NCBI GenBank assembly: GCA_029573495.1
Contig: JAKQEI010000199.1
Span: 1-58,459 of the forward strand
Length of the DNA stretch: 58,459 nucleotides
Direction: 5' to 3'
Source: Bacteroidota bacterium
GTDB taxonomy: Bacteria > Bacteroidota > Bacteroidia > Flavobacteriales_F > PHOS-HE28
Shown: piece by piece, positions 26,746 through 35,962 of the stretch
Layout: the number at the start of each line of letters is the position of its first letter
How positions within the stretch are numbered: position 1 is the first letter of the stretch
Notes under the pieces: generated by a model
Database searches by the model: none
Told to the model about the DNA's origin: nothing
The model's input: the letters and a program-made list of their open reading frames with translations, nothing else
Translations under genes and position numbers: made by a program

Positions 26746-27327
26746 ATGTCCGAGTTGGTCCTCTGCACGGGTAATCAAGGCAAGGTGGCCGAGCTGCGAG
26801 CGCTGCTTCCGGCAACGCTCGAACTACGCGATCTCCACCAGGTGGGCCTGCCATCCGACCTGCCCGAATCGGGAACCACGCTTGAGGCCAACGCGCTGCA
26901 GAAGGCTCGATATGCCCATGAACGCTGCGGCCTGCCATGCATCGCGGACGATACCGGTCTCGAGGTCGATGCGCTGAACGGGGCACCGGGGGTGTACTCC
27001 GCCCGCTATGCGGGTGCCGCCCGCGATCCAAAGGCGAACATGGACCTGCTCCTGGCACATTTGGTGGGGAAGGGACGTGCTGCGCGCTTCCGCACGGTGA
27101 TCGCCTTGATCGATGCGGATGGAGAACACACCTTCGAAGGGGTCGTTTCCGGCAGCATCACCGAGGTGCCGCGCGGGGATGGCGGTTTCGGTTACGATCC
27201 GGTATTCGTTCCCGAAGGAGGCTCGCACACCTTCGCGGAGATGGACAAGGACGCCAAGAACGGCATCAGTCATCGGCGCCGTGCCGTGGACGCATTGGTG
27301 GCCTACCTCGCCGCCCGCGTGCGCTGA
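26746..27327 (+). CDS. rdgB: RdgB/HAM1 non-canonical purine NTP pyrophosphatase (dITP/XTP)
   Basis: A 193-residue protein matching the family over its full length: LCTGNQGKVAEL, SGTTLEANALQKARYA, the catalytic ADDTGLEVDALNGAPGV with SARYAG, PRGDGGFGYDPVFVP, FAEMDKDAKN and SHRRRAVDAL. It hydrolyses dITP, ITP and XTP to monophosphates, keeping deaminated purines out of nucleic acids. It begins one base after the GT2 stop, so it is probably co-transcribed with the sugar genes though functionally unrelated. Its last 25 bases overlap convergent ddl. Confidence 0.96.
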   Translation: MSELVLCTGNQGKVAELRALLPATLELRDLHQVGLPSDLPESGTTLEANALQKARYAHERCGLPCIADDTGLEVDALNGAPGVYSARYAGAARDPKANMDLLLAHLVGKGRAARFRTVIALIDADGEHTFEGVVSGSITEVPRGDGGFGYDPVFVPEGGSHTFAEMDKDAKNGISHRRRAVDALVAYLAARVR

Positions 27328-28316
27328 AGCATCACTTCCACGAGGCCGTTGATGGCGCCTGGTACGCCGATTCCCGCAGCGTTCAGCATCTTCGGGTAGA
27401 TGCTCGCTGCGCTGAAGCCGGGAGTGGTGTTCACCTCGATGGTGACCACATCAGTGGCCTCTTCACCAGGTTCCTTCCAGAAGTGGTCCACGCGGACCAT
27501 GCCATCGAGGTCCAGGGCTTCATAGATCGCCACTGAACGCTCCTGAACGATCCGCGTCACCGTATCCGGAATGGGGGCGGGCACGATCTCCTGCGTATCG
27601 GCGGCGTGGTACTTCGCGTGGTAGTCGAAGAACTCACTGGTGGTGCGGATCTCACAGATCGGCAGTGCCCGCACGCCGTCGGGCAGCCGGATCACCCCGC
27701 AGGTGAGCTCGCGCCCGCGCACGAAGCCTTCGCACATCACCGATCGGTCCTCCGCGAACGCCTTGTCCAAGGCTGCTGGCAGTTCATCCAGGGTCTTCAC
27801 CTTGCTGATGCCAAGGCTGCTGCCACTTCCATCGGGCTTGACGAAGCAGGGGAGACCGACCTCGCGCAGCACACGCGCCTCGCTGTCCGCATCGCGACCG
27901 CGGAGAACAACGGATGGTGCCACCGGGAATCCCATCTGCCGCAGCAGCCCCGTGGTGCTGTACTTGCTCATGGTCAACGCCATGGCGAGGACCCCACCGG
28001 TCTGGTAGGGTACTTCCAGCATGTCCAGGTAGCCTTGGAGCTTCCCGTCCTCACCGGGCGTGCCATGGATCGCGATCAGCGCGGCGGCGAAGCGTTCATG
28101 ACCCTGACCGCGGTCGACCGTGAATAGCGCCCTATCGAAGGGGACTTCACGTCCATCGGTCCGCAGGCAGGTCCAGCCGGAGCGTTCCACCTGAACGAAT
28201 AGGCCCTCATACCGCTCGGCATCCAGGGCATCCATCATGGTACGTGCGCTCTGCAAACTGATCACGGACTCGCCCGTGTAGCCTCCGCAGAAGATGGCGA
28301 TGGGTTCGGTTGCCAT
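27303..28316 (-). CDS. ddl: D-alanine--D-alanine ligase
   Basis: A 337-residue ATP-grasp ligase. The N-terminal FCGGYTGESVISLQSA is a variant of the GGxSxEHxVSLxSA motif. AIHGTPGEDGKLQGYLDML, PCFVKPDGSGSSLGISKV (ATP-binding loop), DYHAKYH and the metal-binding EVNTTPGFSAASIYPKM follow. It makes the D-Ala-D-Ala dipeptide for peptidoglycan. The GES in place of the usual SxEHEVS is worth noting but occurs in Bacteroidota relatives. It diverges from a PASTA-domain protein, another peptidoglycan-linked gene, and overlaps the rdgB 3' end by 25 bp. Confidence 0.95.
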   Translation of the reverse strand: MATEPIAIFCGGYTGESVISLQSARTMMDALDAERYEGLFVQVERSGWTCLRTDGREVPFDRALFTVDRGQGHERFAAALIAIHGTPGEDGKLQGYLDMLEVPYQTGGVLAMALTMSKYSTTGLLRQMGFPVAPSVVLRGRDADSEARVLREVGLPCFVKPDGSGSSLGISKVKTLDELPAALDKAFAEDRSVMCEGFVRGRELTCGVIRLPDGVRALPICEIRTTSEFFDYHAKYHAADTQEIVPAPIPDTVTRIVQERSVAIYEALDLDGMVRVDHFWKEPGEEATDVVTIEVNTTPGFSAASIYPKMLNAAGIGVPGAINGLVEVMLQRTRAAR

Positions 28317-28421
28317 GGTTTCGGGGTCGCAGCAAAGCTGGTATGGTCAGCCGTGATCACCGGGAAGGGCGGTCAGGAACTGTGAACGGGGGCCTGTGGA
28401 ACCGCCGCCGGGCGGTCCGGC

Positions 28422-28429
28422 TATCTTTG
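28422..28429 (+). promoter_or_regulatory. Candidate -7 box TATCTTTG
   Basis: An exact TAnnTTTG match, 13 bp before the ATG of the PASTA gene in the 126-bp divergent gap, implying a very short leader. A partial reverse-strand box CAGCTTTG (28333-28340) could drive ddl. Confidence 0.45.
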
Positions 28430-28442
28430 GCCGCCTTTCACG

Positions 28443-29267
28443 ATGCGCGGGCGTCTGTTCCATATCGTGGCCCCATTGGTGCTGGTGATCCTGCTGCTCT
28501 TCGGCGGCTGGCTCTGGCTGCGTGCATACACCTTGCATGGCACCGCCGCGCGCGTTCCTGATCTGTCCGGCCTGTCGCTGGATGAAGCCACGTCCATGCT
28601 GGCCGCCAGGGAGTTGCATGCCGTGGTGATCGATTCCATCTACTCGAACGAGTTGCCGAAGGGCGGCGTGGTGGATCAGGATCCCGATGCCGGTGTGGAT
28701 GTGAAGCCGGGGCGGAAGGTCTACCTGGTGTTGAACGCGAGCCACCCCAGGATGATCGACATGCCAAGGCTGGTGGACTTGTCCAAACGACAGGCTATCT
28801 CGGTCCTCGATATCATCGGGCTGAAGGTGAAGGAACTCCAGTACAAGCCGGACCCTTGTGTGGATTGTGTCATCGCCCAGATGTACAAGGGTGTGCCGAT
28901 CGCACCGGATGCCCGGATCGCGCAGGGGGAGTCCATCACGCTGGTCCTGGGCAGCGGGGATCACGGTCAACGCGTCCCTGTACCGGACCTCGCCGGGTTG
29001 ACCAATGCGGAGGTACAGATGGTGTTGAACATGGCCTCCCTGAACCTTGGGGTCCTCGTGGAATGTGCTGGTTGCAATACCAGCGTGGATTCCACGTTGG
29101 CGAGGGTGCGTAGGCAATCACCCGCCGCATCCGCGAACAACCGCATTCCGCTCGGGAGCTCGATCGACATCTGGTTGACCGCGGATACGGCGGGCCTTCG
29201 ACCGAGTGAGGGATGGAACGACCCGACGCGCTATACGGAAACCGATACCCTGCATGAAGCACCTTAG
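28443..29267 (+). CDS. PASTA domain-containing membrane-anchored protein
   Basis: A 274-residue protein: one N-terminal membrane helix (about residues 7-27), then three PASTA repeats at about 35-98, 102-172 and 176-248. They are marked by VPDLSGLSLDEATSML, MPRLVDLSKRQAISVL and VPDLAGLTNAEVQMVL. Unusually for PASTA, repeats 2 and 3 carry paired cysteines (CVDC, CAGC), which could form disulfides in the periplasm. PASTA domains bind peptidoglycan or beta-lactam-like ligands. No kinase or transpeptidase domain is attached. It diverges from ddl, and its last 14 bases overlap the T9SS cargo gene. Confidence 0.88.
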   Translation: MRGRLFHIVAPLVLVILLLFGGWLWLRAYTLHGTAARVPDLSGLSLDEATSMLAARELHAVVIDSIYSNELPKGGVVDQDPDAGVDVKPGRKVYLVLNASHPRMIDMPRLVDLSKRQAISVLDIIGLKVKELQYKPDPCVDCVIAQMYKGVPIAPDARIAQGESITLVLGSGDHGQRVPVPDLAGLTNAEVQMVLNMASLNLGVLVECAGCNTSVDSTLARVRRQSPAASANNRIPLGSSIDIWLTADTAGLRPSEGWNDPTRYTETDTLHEAP

Positions 29268-31509
29268 GACTTTGACGATCATCGGTGCATGCTGCGCCGG
29301 GCTGGGTGCGATCGCGCAAGGAGAGCTTCTGCAGCCACTGTCAGCAAGGCCTTCACACCACGGGTCCCGGGTCAAGATCGACGACGGTGTGAAGCGGCAC
29401 TTCGAATACCAGTTCATCACGCAACAAGTGCCCTTGATGGATGACTTCTCCATCGATCGGACGCGGAAGCGGAACGCAACGGAGACCGATGCCGGGGTGA
29501 CCCTGGACCATACGGTCTACCGCCTGGAAGTGGACGGGTCATCCACTCCTGGCATGCGCTACATGACGGATACGACCTTCCGGACCGTCATCGATGCCAG
29601 CGATCCGCCGGTCACCACGCGCATCCCGCTGCCAAGTGTGATGATCACGGTGCGTGACCTGTCCGTTTATCCGCCCACGAGCTCCGTCGTTGAGGGTTGG
29701 CCGGCGTACAACATCCGCGACTCGTTGACCGCACCGCCCCCTGATACCACCTTCATCGATCCGCCATCGTTGGTGCAGGATTCACTGTTGGTATATCTCG
29801 TGCCTCCGGCCGAGGGCACCTACATGATGAACAACGTGGCCACGCCCTTGGTCCTTTGGCAGGATGATGATGTGTACATCAATGGCACCTATCCGGTCGA
29901 TCCACCGACGATCGGTGTGGCCACTTTCGATGGGCTCGCGCGGACCGGCTATCCCTATGACTTCGCGAACTACACATCGCATGGCCGGGCGGACAGGCTC
30001 ACGTCCGTTCCGATCGACCTGGACTACCCTGCGAGTGATTCCATTTACCTGAGCTTCTTCTACCAAGCGAAGGGTCTCAGCGGGGATACGTTCCCCCAGG
30101 TGATCGATAGCCTTCTTCTTGAATTCTATGCGCCGGACGAGCAGACCTGGTACAAGGCATGGGCCATTCCCTATGTGGATCAGGCACCCTTCCAGCAGGT
30201 CCTCGTGCCCATCACACAAAGTCGTTTCCTGAAGCCTGATTTCCAGTTCCGCTTCGTGAACTATGCCACGCTCAGCGGTTCCTTCGACCATTGGCACCTG
30301 GACTATGTGCGCCTCGGGCGACAGCGGTCCTACAATGATGTGCGCATCGTGGACGTGGCCTGGGTGATGCCGGAGGCGAGCGTTCTTCAGACCTATACCT
30401 CCATCCCGTTCGATCAGTTCCAGGTCGCTCCGGGTTCGGCCATGGCACTGCAGGTCAACGAACGGATCAGGAACCTCGACATCAACGACCGGTTGATCGA
30501 GTACGGCATGACCGCGGTGAACGAGGATGGAGGGCCTCTTGCATCCTTCGTGAACGGGGTGAGCCCGAACAATAACGCGGCGAGCATCATCAACACCACC
30601 CATCCGATCAACAGTGCGCCGAACTTCTTCGTGTTCGACAACGCCGCGTCCACGGATGTCGCTTTCCATGATGTCCGGTTCCTGGCGGAGGCCACGCCGG
30701 ATATCAACCAGTACAATGACACGATGCGGCTGACGCAGGAGTTGAGCAACTATTACGCGTACGACGACGGGTCCGCGGAGATGGGCTACAGCCTCAACCA
30801 GGCGGGCGCGAAACTTGCGTACCGCTTCGATCTCATCGGCGCGGATTCCCTGCGTGCCATCCGCATGTACTTCAACCCGGTGGCGAACCAGCCTCCGGAT
30901 CCGGCGCCGACCCAGGGCTCCTTCCTGCTTACGATATGGACCAGTTTGAGCCCGGAGGTGATCCAGCACCAGAACTTCTCCTTCTCCTCGCCTGAATATC
31001 GTCTCGACGGGATCGACAAGTTCGTCGAGTACCCGCTGGATAGTGCGATCCGCGTGGAGGGGACGATCTACATCGGCTGGGTGCAGACGAACGCGGTGAA
31101 GATGAACCTTGGCTTCGATCGCAACAGGAACAACCGGACCAAGATCCATTACCAGACCAGTGGGAGCTTCCAGAATACCAGCTTCAGCGGTTCGCTCATG
31201 ATGCGGCCGGTCATGGTGTCCGAAGTGGATCCGTGGGCCTCCATCGATGAGACGGACCATGGACCAACGGACCTGCTGTTCATTCCGAACCCGGCTTCCG
31301 ACCTGGTGCGGATCCTTACCCCCGGCGGGATCACCGGTCGCTCCTCCGTGCGGTGCCTGGATGCGGTCGGGCGTGAGGTGTTCCATGAGAACTGGAACGG
31401 GACCGCTCCCATGAACACCGCCTCGCTGACCAATGGTCTCTATGTCCTGCATCTGCTCGACGATGATGGCGACGTGATCGGCCAGGGACGCCTTGTCGTG
31501 CAGCACTGA
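29254..31509 (+). CDS. Large secreted protein with T9SS type A sorting domain
   Basis: A 751-residue protein with a signal peptide (KHLRTLTIIGACCAGLGAIAQ region). A long extracellular body has no family I can name; it holds beta-rich stretches such as DYVRLGRQRSYNDVRIVDV and YAYDDGSAEMGYSLNQAG, the latter typical of the cargo segment seen before such domains. The C-terminus (about 675-751) is a type A T9SS sorting domain: FIPNPASDLVRI, GRSSVRCLDAVGREVF and NGLYVLHLLDDDG. It should be exported by the T9SS and attached to or released from the surface. The start at 29254 lies in the PASTA gene's end; its stop forms TGATG with the RluD-type gene. Confidence 0.88.
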   Translation: MKHLRTLTIIGACCAGLGAIAQGELLQPLSARPSHHGSRVKIDDGVKRHFEYQFITQQVPLMDDFSIDRTRKRNATETDAGVTLDHTVYRLEVDGSSTPGMRYMTDTTFRTVIDASDPPVTTRIPLPSVMITVRDLSVYPPTSSVVEGWPAYNIRDSLTAPPPDTTFIDPPSLVQDSLLVYLVPPAEGTYMMNNVATPLVLWQDDDVYINGTYPVDPPTIGVATFDGLARTGYPYDFANYTSHGRADRLTSVPIDLDYPASDSIYLSFFYQAKGLSGDTFPQVIDSLLLEFYAPDEQTWYKAWAIPYVDQAPFQQVLVPITQSRFLKPDFQFRFVNYATLSGSFDHWHLDYVRLGRQRSYNDVRIVDVAWVMPEASVLQTYTSIPFDQFQVAPGSAMALQVNERIRNLDINDRLIEYGMTAVNEDGGPLASFVNGVSPNNNAASIINTTHPINSAPNFFVFDNAASTDVAFHDVRFLAEATPDINQYNDTMRLTQELSNYYAYDDGSAEMGYSLNQAGAKLAYRFDLIGADSLRAIRMYFNPVANQPPDPAPTQGSFLLTIWTSLSPEVIQHQNFSFSSPEYRLDGIDKFVEYPLDSAIRVEGTIYIGWVQTNAVKMNLGFDRNRNNRTKIHYQTSGSFQNTSFSGSLMMRPVMVSEVDPWASIDETDHGPTDLLFIPNPASDLVRILTPGGITGRSSVRCLDAVGREVFHENWNGTAPMNTASLTNGLYVLHLLDDDGDVIGQGRLVVQH

Positions 31510-32594
31510 TGGAGCAGGAATTCGATCCAGGGGGGGAGGAGCAGGAGCTCTATGAGCACCATCGCATCGTGTGCGATCCGAAGCAGTCGCTCATACGGCT
31601 GGACAAGTTCCTCTTCGACCGGCTGGCCCACACCTCTCGCAACAGGATCCAGGTCGCCGCCAAGGCGGGCAACGTGCTCGTGAACGGTAAGTCCGCCAAG
31701 CCGAGCCAGAAAGTGAAGCCCGGAGACGAGATAAGCATCGTACTTCCCTATCCGCAGCGTGAGGTCGAGATCCTACCGGAGGAGATCCCGCTGAAGGTGC
31801 TGTTCGAGGACGACCACATCCTGGTGATCGACAAGCAGGCCGGGCTGGTGGTGCACCCTGGTCATGGTAATTGGACCGGTACCCTGGTGAACGCGCTGCT
31901 CTTCCATTTCGGGAAACTACCGAGCACGCCAGGTGCGGAGATACCCCGGCCCGGTCTCGTGCATCGACTGGACAAGGACACCAGCGGCGTGATGGTCATC
32001 GGGAAGACGGAGGAGGCGCTGACACACCTCGCCCGGCAGTTCTTCGACCGCACGAGTGACCGCCGTTACAGCGCGCTCGTCTGGGGCGACTTCACGGAGG
32101 ATGAAGGCGTGATCGAAGGGCACATCGGACGCAGCGTGAAGGACCGAACGGTGCAATTCGTTTATCCGGAAGGCGACCAGGGCAAGCCGGCCATCACGCG
32201 GTGGAAGGTGCTCGAGCGATTCCGCTATGTGACCTTGGTGGAATGCAAGCTGGAGACCGGGCGCACGCACCAGATCCGGGTGCACATGCAATGGACCGGC
32301 CATCCGCTCTTCAACGATGCTGCCTACGGGGGCGATCGCGTGCTGAAGGGCACGACCTTCACGAAGTACCGGCAGTTCGTGGAGAACTGCTTCAAGCAGC
32401 TGCCACGACAGGCCCTGCATGCGCGTACGCTCGACATCGATCATCCCGTCACCGGGGAACGCATGCACTTCGAGAGCCTGCTGCCGGCGGACATGCAGGC
32501 CGTCCTGGAGAAGTGGCGCACCTATACCGCCAGCAAGCCGCTGGATGACGACGAGGAGCCCTTCGATGCGGAGGCGGTGAACAACATGCGCTGA
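31509..32594 (+). CDS. rluD: RluD-type 23S rRNA pseudouridine synthase (RluA family)
   Basis: A 361-residue protein with an N-terminal S4 RNA-binding domain (about 28-80, IRLDKFLFDRL and VLVNGKSAKPSQKVKPGD) and an RluA catalytic domain. The catalytic aspartate is D155 in GLVHRLDKDTSGVMV; RTHQIRVHM and GHPLFNDAAYGG follow. RluD modifies helix 69 of 23S rRNA, the same helix that RlmH (at 4328) methylates. The ATG shares one base with the upstream T9SS cargo stop (TGATG). The exact paralogue (RluD or RluC) rests on the S4 domain and size. Confidence 0.9.
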   Translation: MEQEFDPGGEEQELYEHHRIVCDPKQSLIRLDKFLFDRLAHTSRNRIQVAAKAGNVLVNGKSAKPSQKVKPGDEISIVLPYPQREVEILPEEIPLKVLFEDDHILVIDKQAGLVVHPGHGNWTGTLVNALLFHFGKLPSTPGAEIPRPGLVHRLDKDTSGVMVIGKTEEALTHLARQFFDRTSDRRYSALVWGDFTEDEGVIEGHIGRSVKDRTVQFVYPEGDQGKPAITRWKVLERFRYVTLVECKLETGRTHQIRVHMQWTGHPLFNDAAYGGDRVLKGTTFTKYRQFVENCFKQLPRQALHARTLDIDHPVTGERMHFESLLPADMQAVLEKWRTYTASKPLDDDEEPFDAEAVNNMR

Positions 32595-32596
32595 TA

Positions 32597-32812
32597 TCAG
32601 CTGAACCAGCCTCGAAGGATGTTCGCGCTGAAGGTGATCAACATCGCCGTACCGAACACCCAGAAGTACAGCCTCCAATAGGAGGGTTGGCGATAGAACC
32701 GCAGGTCATAACGGTCCTTCCGAAGGAAGAGGTGCAGCATCCAGTGCAGCGGCCATACCACGATCACGAAGGCGACCGCGTAGAAGAGAAGCAGCAGGAG
32801 GAAGCCGCTCAT
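32597..32812 (-). CDS. Small membrane protein (71 residues) ending the men operon
   Basis: A 71-residue protein with two hydrophobic segments: about residues 3-23 (FLLLLLFYAVAFVIVVWPLHW) and 48-66. A charged loop FLRKDRYDLRFYRQPSYW lies between. No known family. The ATG at 32812 overlaps the menE stop (ATGA); an upstream extension inside menE is unlikely. It stops 2 bp from the convergent RluD-type gene. Position after menE is its only hint to function. Confidence 0.55.
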   Translation of the reverse strand: MSGFLLLLLFYAVAFVIVVWPLHWMLHLFLRKDRYDLRFYRQPSYWRLYFWVFGTAMLITFSANILRGWFS

Positions 32813-33906
32813 TCCTGGTGGCGGATCACTTTTCCCGTTCCCGTTCGTTGCAGACTTCGGATGGCCTGCACCCGTCGCGGCCATTCATGTGGCTCCAGGG
32901 CCTCCATGATGCGCTCCATCACTTCAGGTAGCACCTCATCCTGCGGGCGGTCGGTCTCAAGCACGAGCATCACCGTCTGGCCCAACACATCATCCGGTGT
33001 CGCGGTGAAATAATGCGCGTAGGGGATCACGCCGGAGGTCCGTGCTTCGAGACCTTCGGGGAAGATCTTCTTGCCGCCGCTGAGGATCACGTTGTCGAAG
33101 CGACCGAGCCAGCGGAACGCCGTGTCATCGATCAGCTCCACCAGGTCGTTGGTCACGTGCTGCTTGGTGGAGAGGTGTGGCGTGTACACCACCAGGCACC
33201 CCCGCGGATCACGTCCGAAGCTCACCTTGCCGATCGCGCGGAATGGCGCGTTCACACCGTGTTCCTGTGCGCCGGTGGCCGCGTTCAACGCGCGAAGGGC
33301 CACGTGGGTCACGGTCTCCGTACTGCCGTAGCCCTGGTACACCCTGACGCGCAGGTCCGCGATGTCCTGGGTGAACACCGCGCTCACAGGCCCGCCACCC
33401 AGCAGGATCGTATCGAACTGTTCCTCCACACGCGCACGGTCCTCCTGGATCGCCCGGTGCAGTTGCAAGGGTACCATCGCGGCGAAACGGAACCGGTCGC
33501 GGGTGCGCAGGTTGTCGAGCAGGCTGCCGCGCGGATCGATCAGGTGCAGGTCAAGGCCGAGCACCATGCTGCGCACGATCATCATCCTGCCCGCGATGAA
33601 GGCGCCCGGAAGGCACATCAGCGCGCGATCGCCGGCATGAAGTTCGAACACCTGTGCAGTGAGCTTCGAGCTGCTGACGAGGTCGCGGCGCGGGATCCGC
33701 AACGGCTTCGGAGCTCCGGTCGTGCCGCTGGTCTGCACGCCAAGGGGCCTCGTCTTGTAACAGATCAGCTCGTAGACCAGGCGGGTGAGCGGTGCCACCC
33801 AGGGGCGGTCCTTGACCTTCGCACCCAGGCGATCAAAGAACTGCATGGCGTCGACGGACCGCAGGGTCCTGCCATCCACGGTGATCGCATCGAACACGAA
33901 GGCCAT
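32809..33906 (-). CDS. menE: o-Succinylbenzoate-CoA ligase (MenE-like AMP-binding protein)
   Basis: A 365-residue adenylate-forming enzyme, shorter than the roughly 450-residue MenE of enterobacteria because the N-terminal part is reduced, as in Bacteroidota. The P-loop is QTSGTTGAPKPLRIPR; the A5 motif YQGYGSTETVTH, the A7-like region LGRFDNVILSGGKKIFPE and the C-terminal lysine in TGTGKVIRHQE are all present. It activates o-succinylbenzoate to its CoA ester for MenB. The start at 33906 was chosen since the 100 upstream codons overlap menC and are not protein-like. It lies 41 bp after menC. Confidence 0.9.
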   Translation of the reverse strand: MAFVFDAITVDGRTLRSVDAMQFFDRLGAKVKDRPWVAPLTRLVYELICYKTRPLGVQTSGTTGAPKPLRIPRRDLVSSSKLTAQVFELHAGDRALMCLPGAFIAGRMMIVRSMVLGLDLHLIDPRGSLLDNLRTRDRFRFAAMVPLQLHRAIQEDRARVEEQFDTILLGGGPVSAVFTQDIADLRVRVYQGYGSTETVTHVALRALNAATGAQEHGVNAPFRAIGKVSFGRDPRGCLVVYTPHLSTKQHVTNDLVELIDDTAFRWLGRFDNVILSGGKKIFPEGLEARTSGVIPYAHYFTATPDDVLGQTVMLVLETDRPQDEVLPEVMERIMEALEPHEWPRRVQAIRSLQRTGTGKVIRHQE

Positions 33907-33947
33907 GCCACAAAGGTCGCAAGCATCCGGGAGGATGCCGCATCGGA

Positions 33948-35006
33948 TCACGAAGCGGTGATCCCTCGCAGGTCCCAGCTCCCTTCGGGCCGGTACCACA
34001 ACGCTCCGGCGTTCACCTCCAAGGGAGTGGGGATGTTGTTGGCGTACACCGATCCGGTACCAAGGCCCTGCGGCCGATCGATCGCTAATGTTGCCGTCCA
34101 CTGTGCGATCGCGTTGAGGCCGATGCTGCTTTCCAGCGCGCTGGTGATCCACCAGCCGATGCCGCGTTGCGCGGCGAGATCGATCCAATCCTGCGCCGCA
34201 GCCCACCCGCCGACGAGGCTCGGCTTGATCACGATGTGCTGCGGTCGAACGGTATCGAGCAGGTCACGTTTGTTGTCCGGATGGTTCAGACCGATGAGGT
34301 CCTCGTCCAAGGCGATCGGGAGGGGCGTGTCCGCACAGAGCTCGGCCATGGCCTCGTAAAGGCCGGGCGCGATGGGTTGTTCAACGCTCTCCACCTCCAG
34401 GTCGGCCAGGCGATGCAAAACATCGCGCACGCTGCGCTGGTCGAAGGCGCCGTTGGCGTCCACGCGCAGGGTGATCGTGCGTGCGTCATACTCGTTCCGC
34501 ACGGCCTTCAGCAGCGCCAGTTCGTCATCGATGCCGATCGCGCCGATCTTCATCTTCACGGTGGTGAAGCCTTTGTCGATCTGCTCGCGGATCCGCTGCT
34601 TCATGGTGGCCTTGTCGCCCATCCAGACCAGCCCGTTGATCGGGATCGCGCGCTGGCCTAGCGTGAAGTCTGATGGGTAGAGTTGCTTGGTGCCGCTCAC
34701 CACCAGATCGCGCAGGCACTGCTCCACGGCGAAGCGCACGCTGGGAACGTCCACAAGGTCGGTGGTCAGCCGTTGATGCCAGTCGCTCGTTCCGGCGCAT
34801 AGTTCGATCAGCTTCGACTTGACATCCGCTGGGAATTCCTTGCTATGGCCGGGGAAGAGCGCTGCTTCACCGATCCCGATGACCTCGGGTCGTTCGGTGT
34901 GCCAGGCCATCAGGTACCACACGGTCCGTGCATTGATCGGGCCCTTGGACGTACCCAGCTCGAAGCGTGGCTCCAAGGTCTTCTCGACCCATCGTGCGGC
35001 GATCAT
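33948..35006 (-). CDS. menC: o-Succinylbenzoate synthase (MenC, enolase superfamily)
   Basis: A 352-residue enolase-superfamily protein. The catalytic KxK is in TTVKMKIGAIG; metal ligands sit in LRVDANGAF, ESVEQPI and ALDEDLIG; the second catalytic lysine is in HIVIKPSLVGG, followed by WWITSALESSIG. Dehydrates SHCHC to o-succinylbenzoate. Distinguishing MenC from dipeptide epimerases relies on its men context, which is strong. The ATG at 35006 overlaps the menA stop (ATGA). Confidence 0.92.
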   Translation of the reverse strand: MIAARWVEKTLEPRFELGTSKGPINARTVWYLMAWHTERPEVIGIGEAALFPGHSKEFPADVKSKLIELCAGTSDWHQRLTTDLVDVPSVRFAVEQCLRDLVVSGTKQLYPSDFTLGQRAIPINGLVWMGDKATMKQRIREQIDKGFTTVKMKIGAIGIDDELALLKAVRNEYDARTITLRVDANGAFDQRSVRDVLHRLADLEVESVEQPIAPGLYEAMAELCADTPLPIALDEDLIGLNHPDNKRDLLDTVRPQHIVIKPSLVGGWAAAQDWIDLAAQRGIGWWITSALESSIGLNAIAQWTATLAIDRPQGLGTGSVYANNIPTPLEVNAGALWYRPEGSWDLRGITAS

Positions 35007-35917
35007 TTCGCAAGGATAACGCCCAGCCCGAAGAGGACCGCGGTAACGAAGGTGCCCATGGCCAGTACTTTCAATTGCGGGTCCAGGCCGCGTGGCTCAG
35101 GGGTGGTCCAGATCCTCTTCAGGTGCACGATGAAACCGGGGACCACGAGCATGAAGAGCCACATGGACCATCCGAGGTCCGCCAGGAGCGCAAAGCCGAC
35201 GAGGCCGAGGATTCCGCCTGCGACGAGCAGCGTATGGTAGATGCGCGCGATCGCGGAGCCCATACGTACCACCACGGTCCTTTTACCGCTGGCCGCATCA
35301 TTGACGATGTCGCGCATGTTGTTCACGTTGAGCACGCCGGTGCTTAGCAGGCCCATGGCCACGGCAGGGAACAAGACCGGCCATGCGAATGCCGTGGTGT
35401 GGAGGTAGAACGTACCACCGACACCCACGATGCCGAAGAACAGGAAGACACTGATGTCCCCCAGACCTGCGTAGCCATAGGGAGTGCTACCGAAGGTGTA
35501 CTTCACCGCGGCAACAATGGCCGCAATTCCCAGGAATAGGAAGAACAAGGTCTCCAGGGTGATACCGAGCGCCACCGTGATCAAGGCGCAGCCACTGATG
35601 AAGGCGAGAGAGCCACAGATCAGGATCGCTCGGCGCATCTGGGCGGAGGTGATGGCTCCGCTTTGTACGCTGCGTTGAGGTCCAACGCGATCCACATTAT
35701 CCGTACCGTGCAGGTGATCTCCCAGGTCGTTGGCCAGGTTGCTGAGGATCTGTAGGAGGATCGCGGTGATCAAAGCGAGTACGAGAACACTGATCCGGAA
35801 TCCCGGATGGTCCATCACGAAAGGATCCACGATGGCCGCCAATGCACTTCCAACGATGATGCTGCTCACGGCCAAAGGCAGCGTGCGCAACCGGAATGCC
35901 TGTAACCATTGTTTCAT
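35003..35917 (-). CDS. menA: 1,4-Dihydroxy-2-naphthoate polyprenyltransferase (MenA)
   Basis: A 304-residue UbiA-family membrane protein with about eight or nine helices. The prenyl-diphosphate binding motif is NLANDLGDHLHGTDNVDRVG, and a second conserved loop is NNMRDIVNDAASGKRTVVV. It prenylates DHNA with loss of CO2, giving demethylmenaquinone in the inner membrane. It begins MKQWLQAFRLRTLPLAV at 35917, 45 bp after menB, and is coupled to menC. Confidence 0.95.
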   Translation of the reverse strand: MKQWLQAFRLRTLPLAVSSIIVGSALAAIVDPFVMDHPGFRISVLVLALITAILLQILSNLANDLGDHLHGTDNVDRVGPQRSVQSGAITSAQMRRAILICGSLAFISGCALITVALGITLETLFFLFLGIAAIVAAVKYTFGSTPYGYAGLGDISVFLFFGIVGVGGTFYLHTTAFAWPVLFPAVAMGLLSTGVLNVNNMRDIVNDAASGKRTVVVRMGSAIARIYHTLLVAGGILGLVGFALLADLGWSMWLFMLVVPGFIVHLKRIWTTPEPRGLDPQLKVLAMGTFVTAVLFGLGVILAK

Positions 35918-35962
35918 CCCTGAGCGAGCCTCCGCGTTCTCTGCGCCTCTGCAGTTGATCCT

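Noticed and set aside
29782..31506. 574-codon reverse frame opposite the T9SS cargo
   Set aside because: Shadow of a GC-rich coding strand; no motif, no signal, and the forward frame has a T9SS domain.
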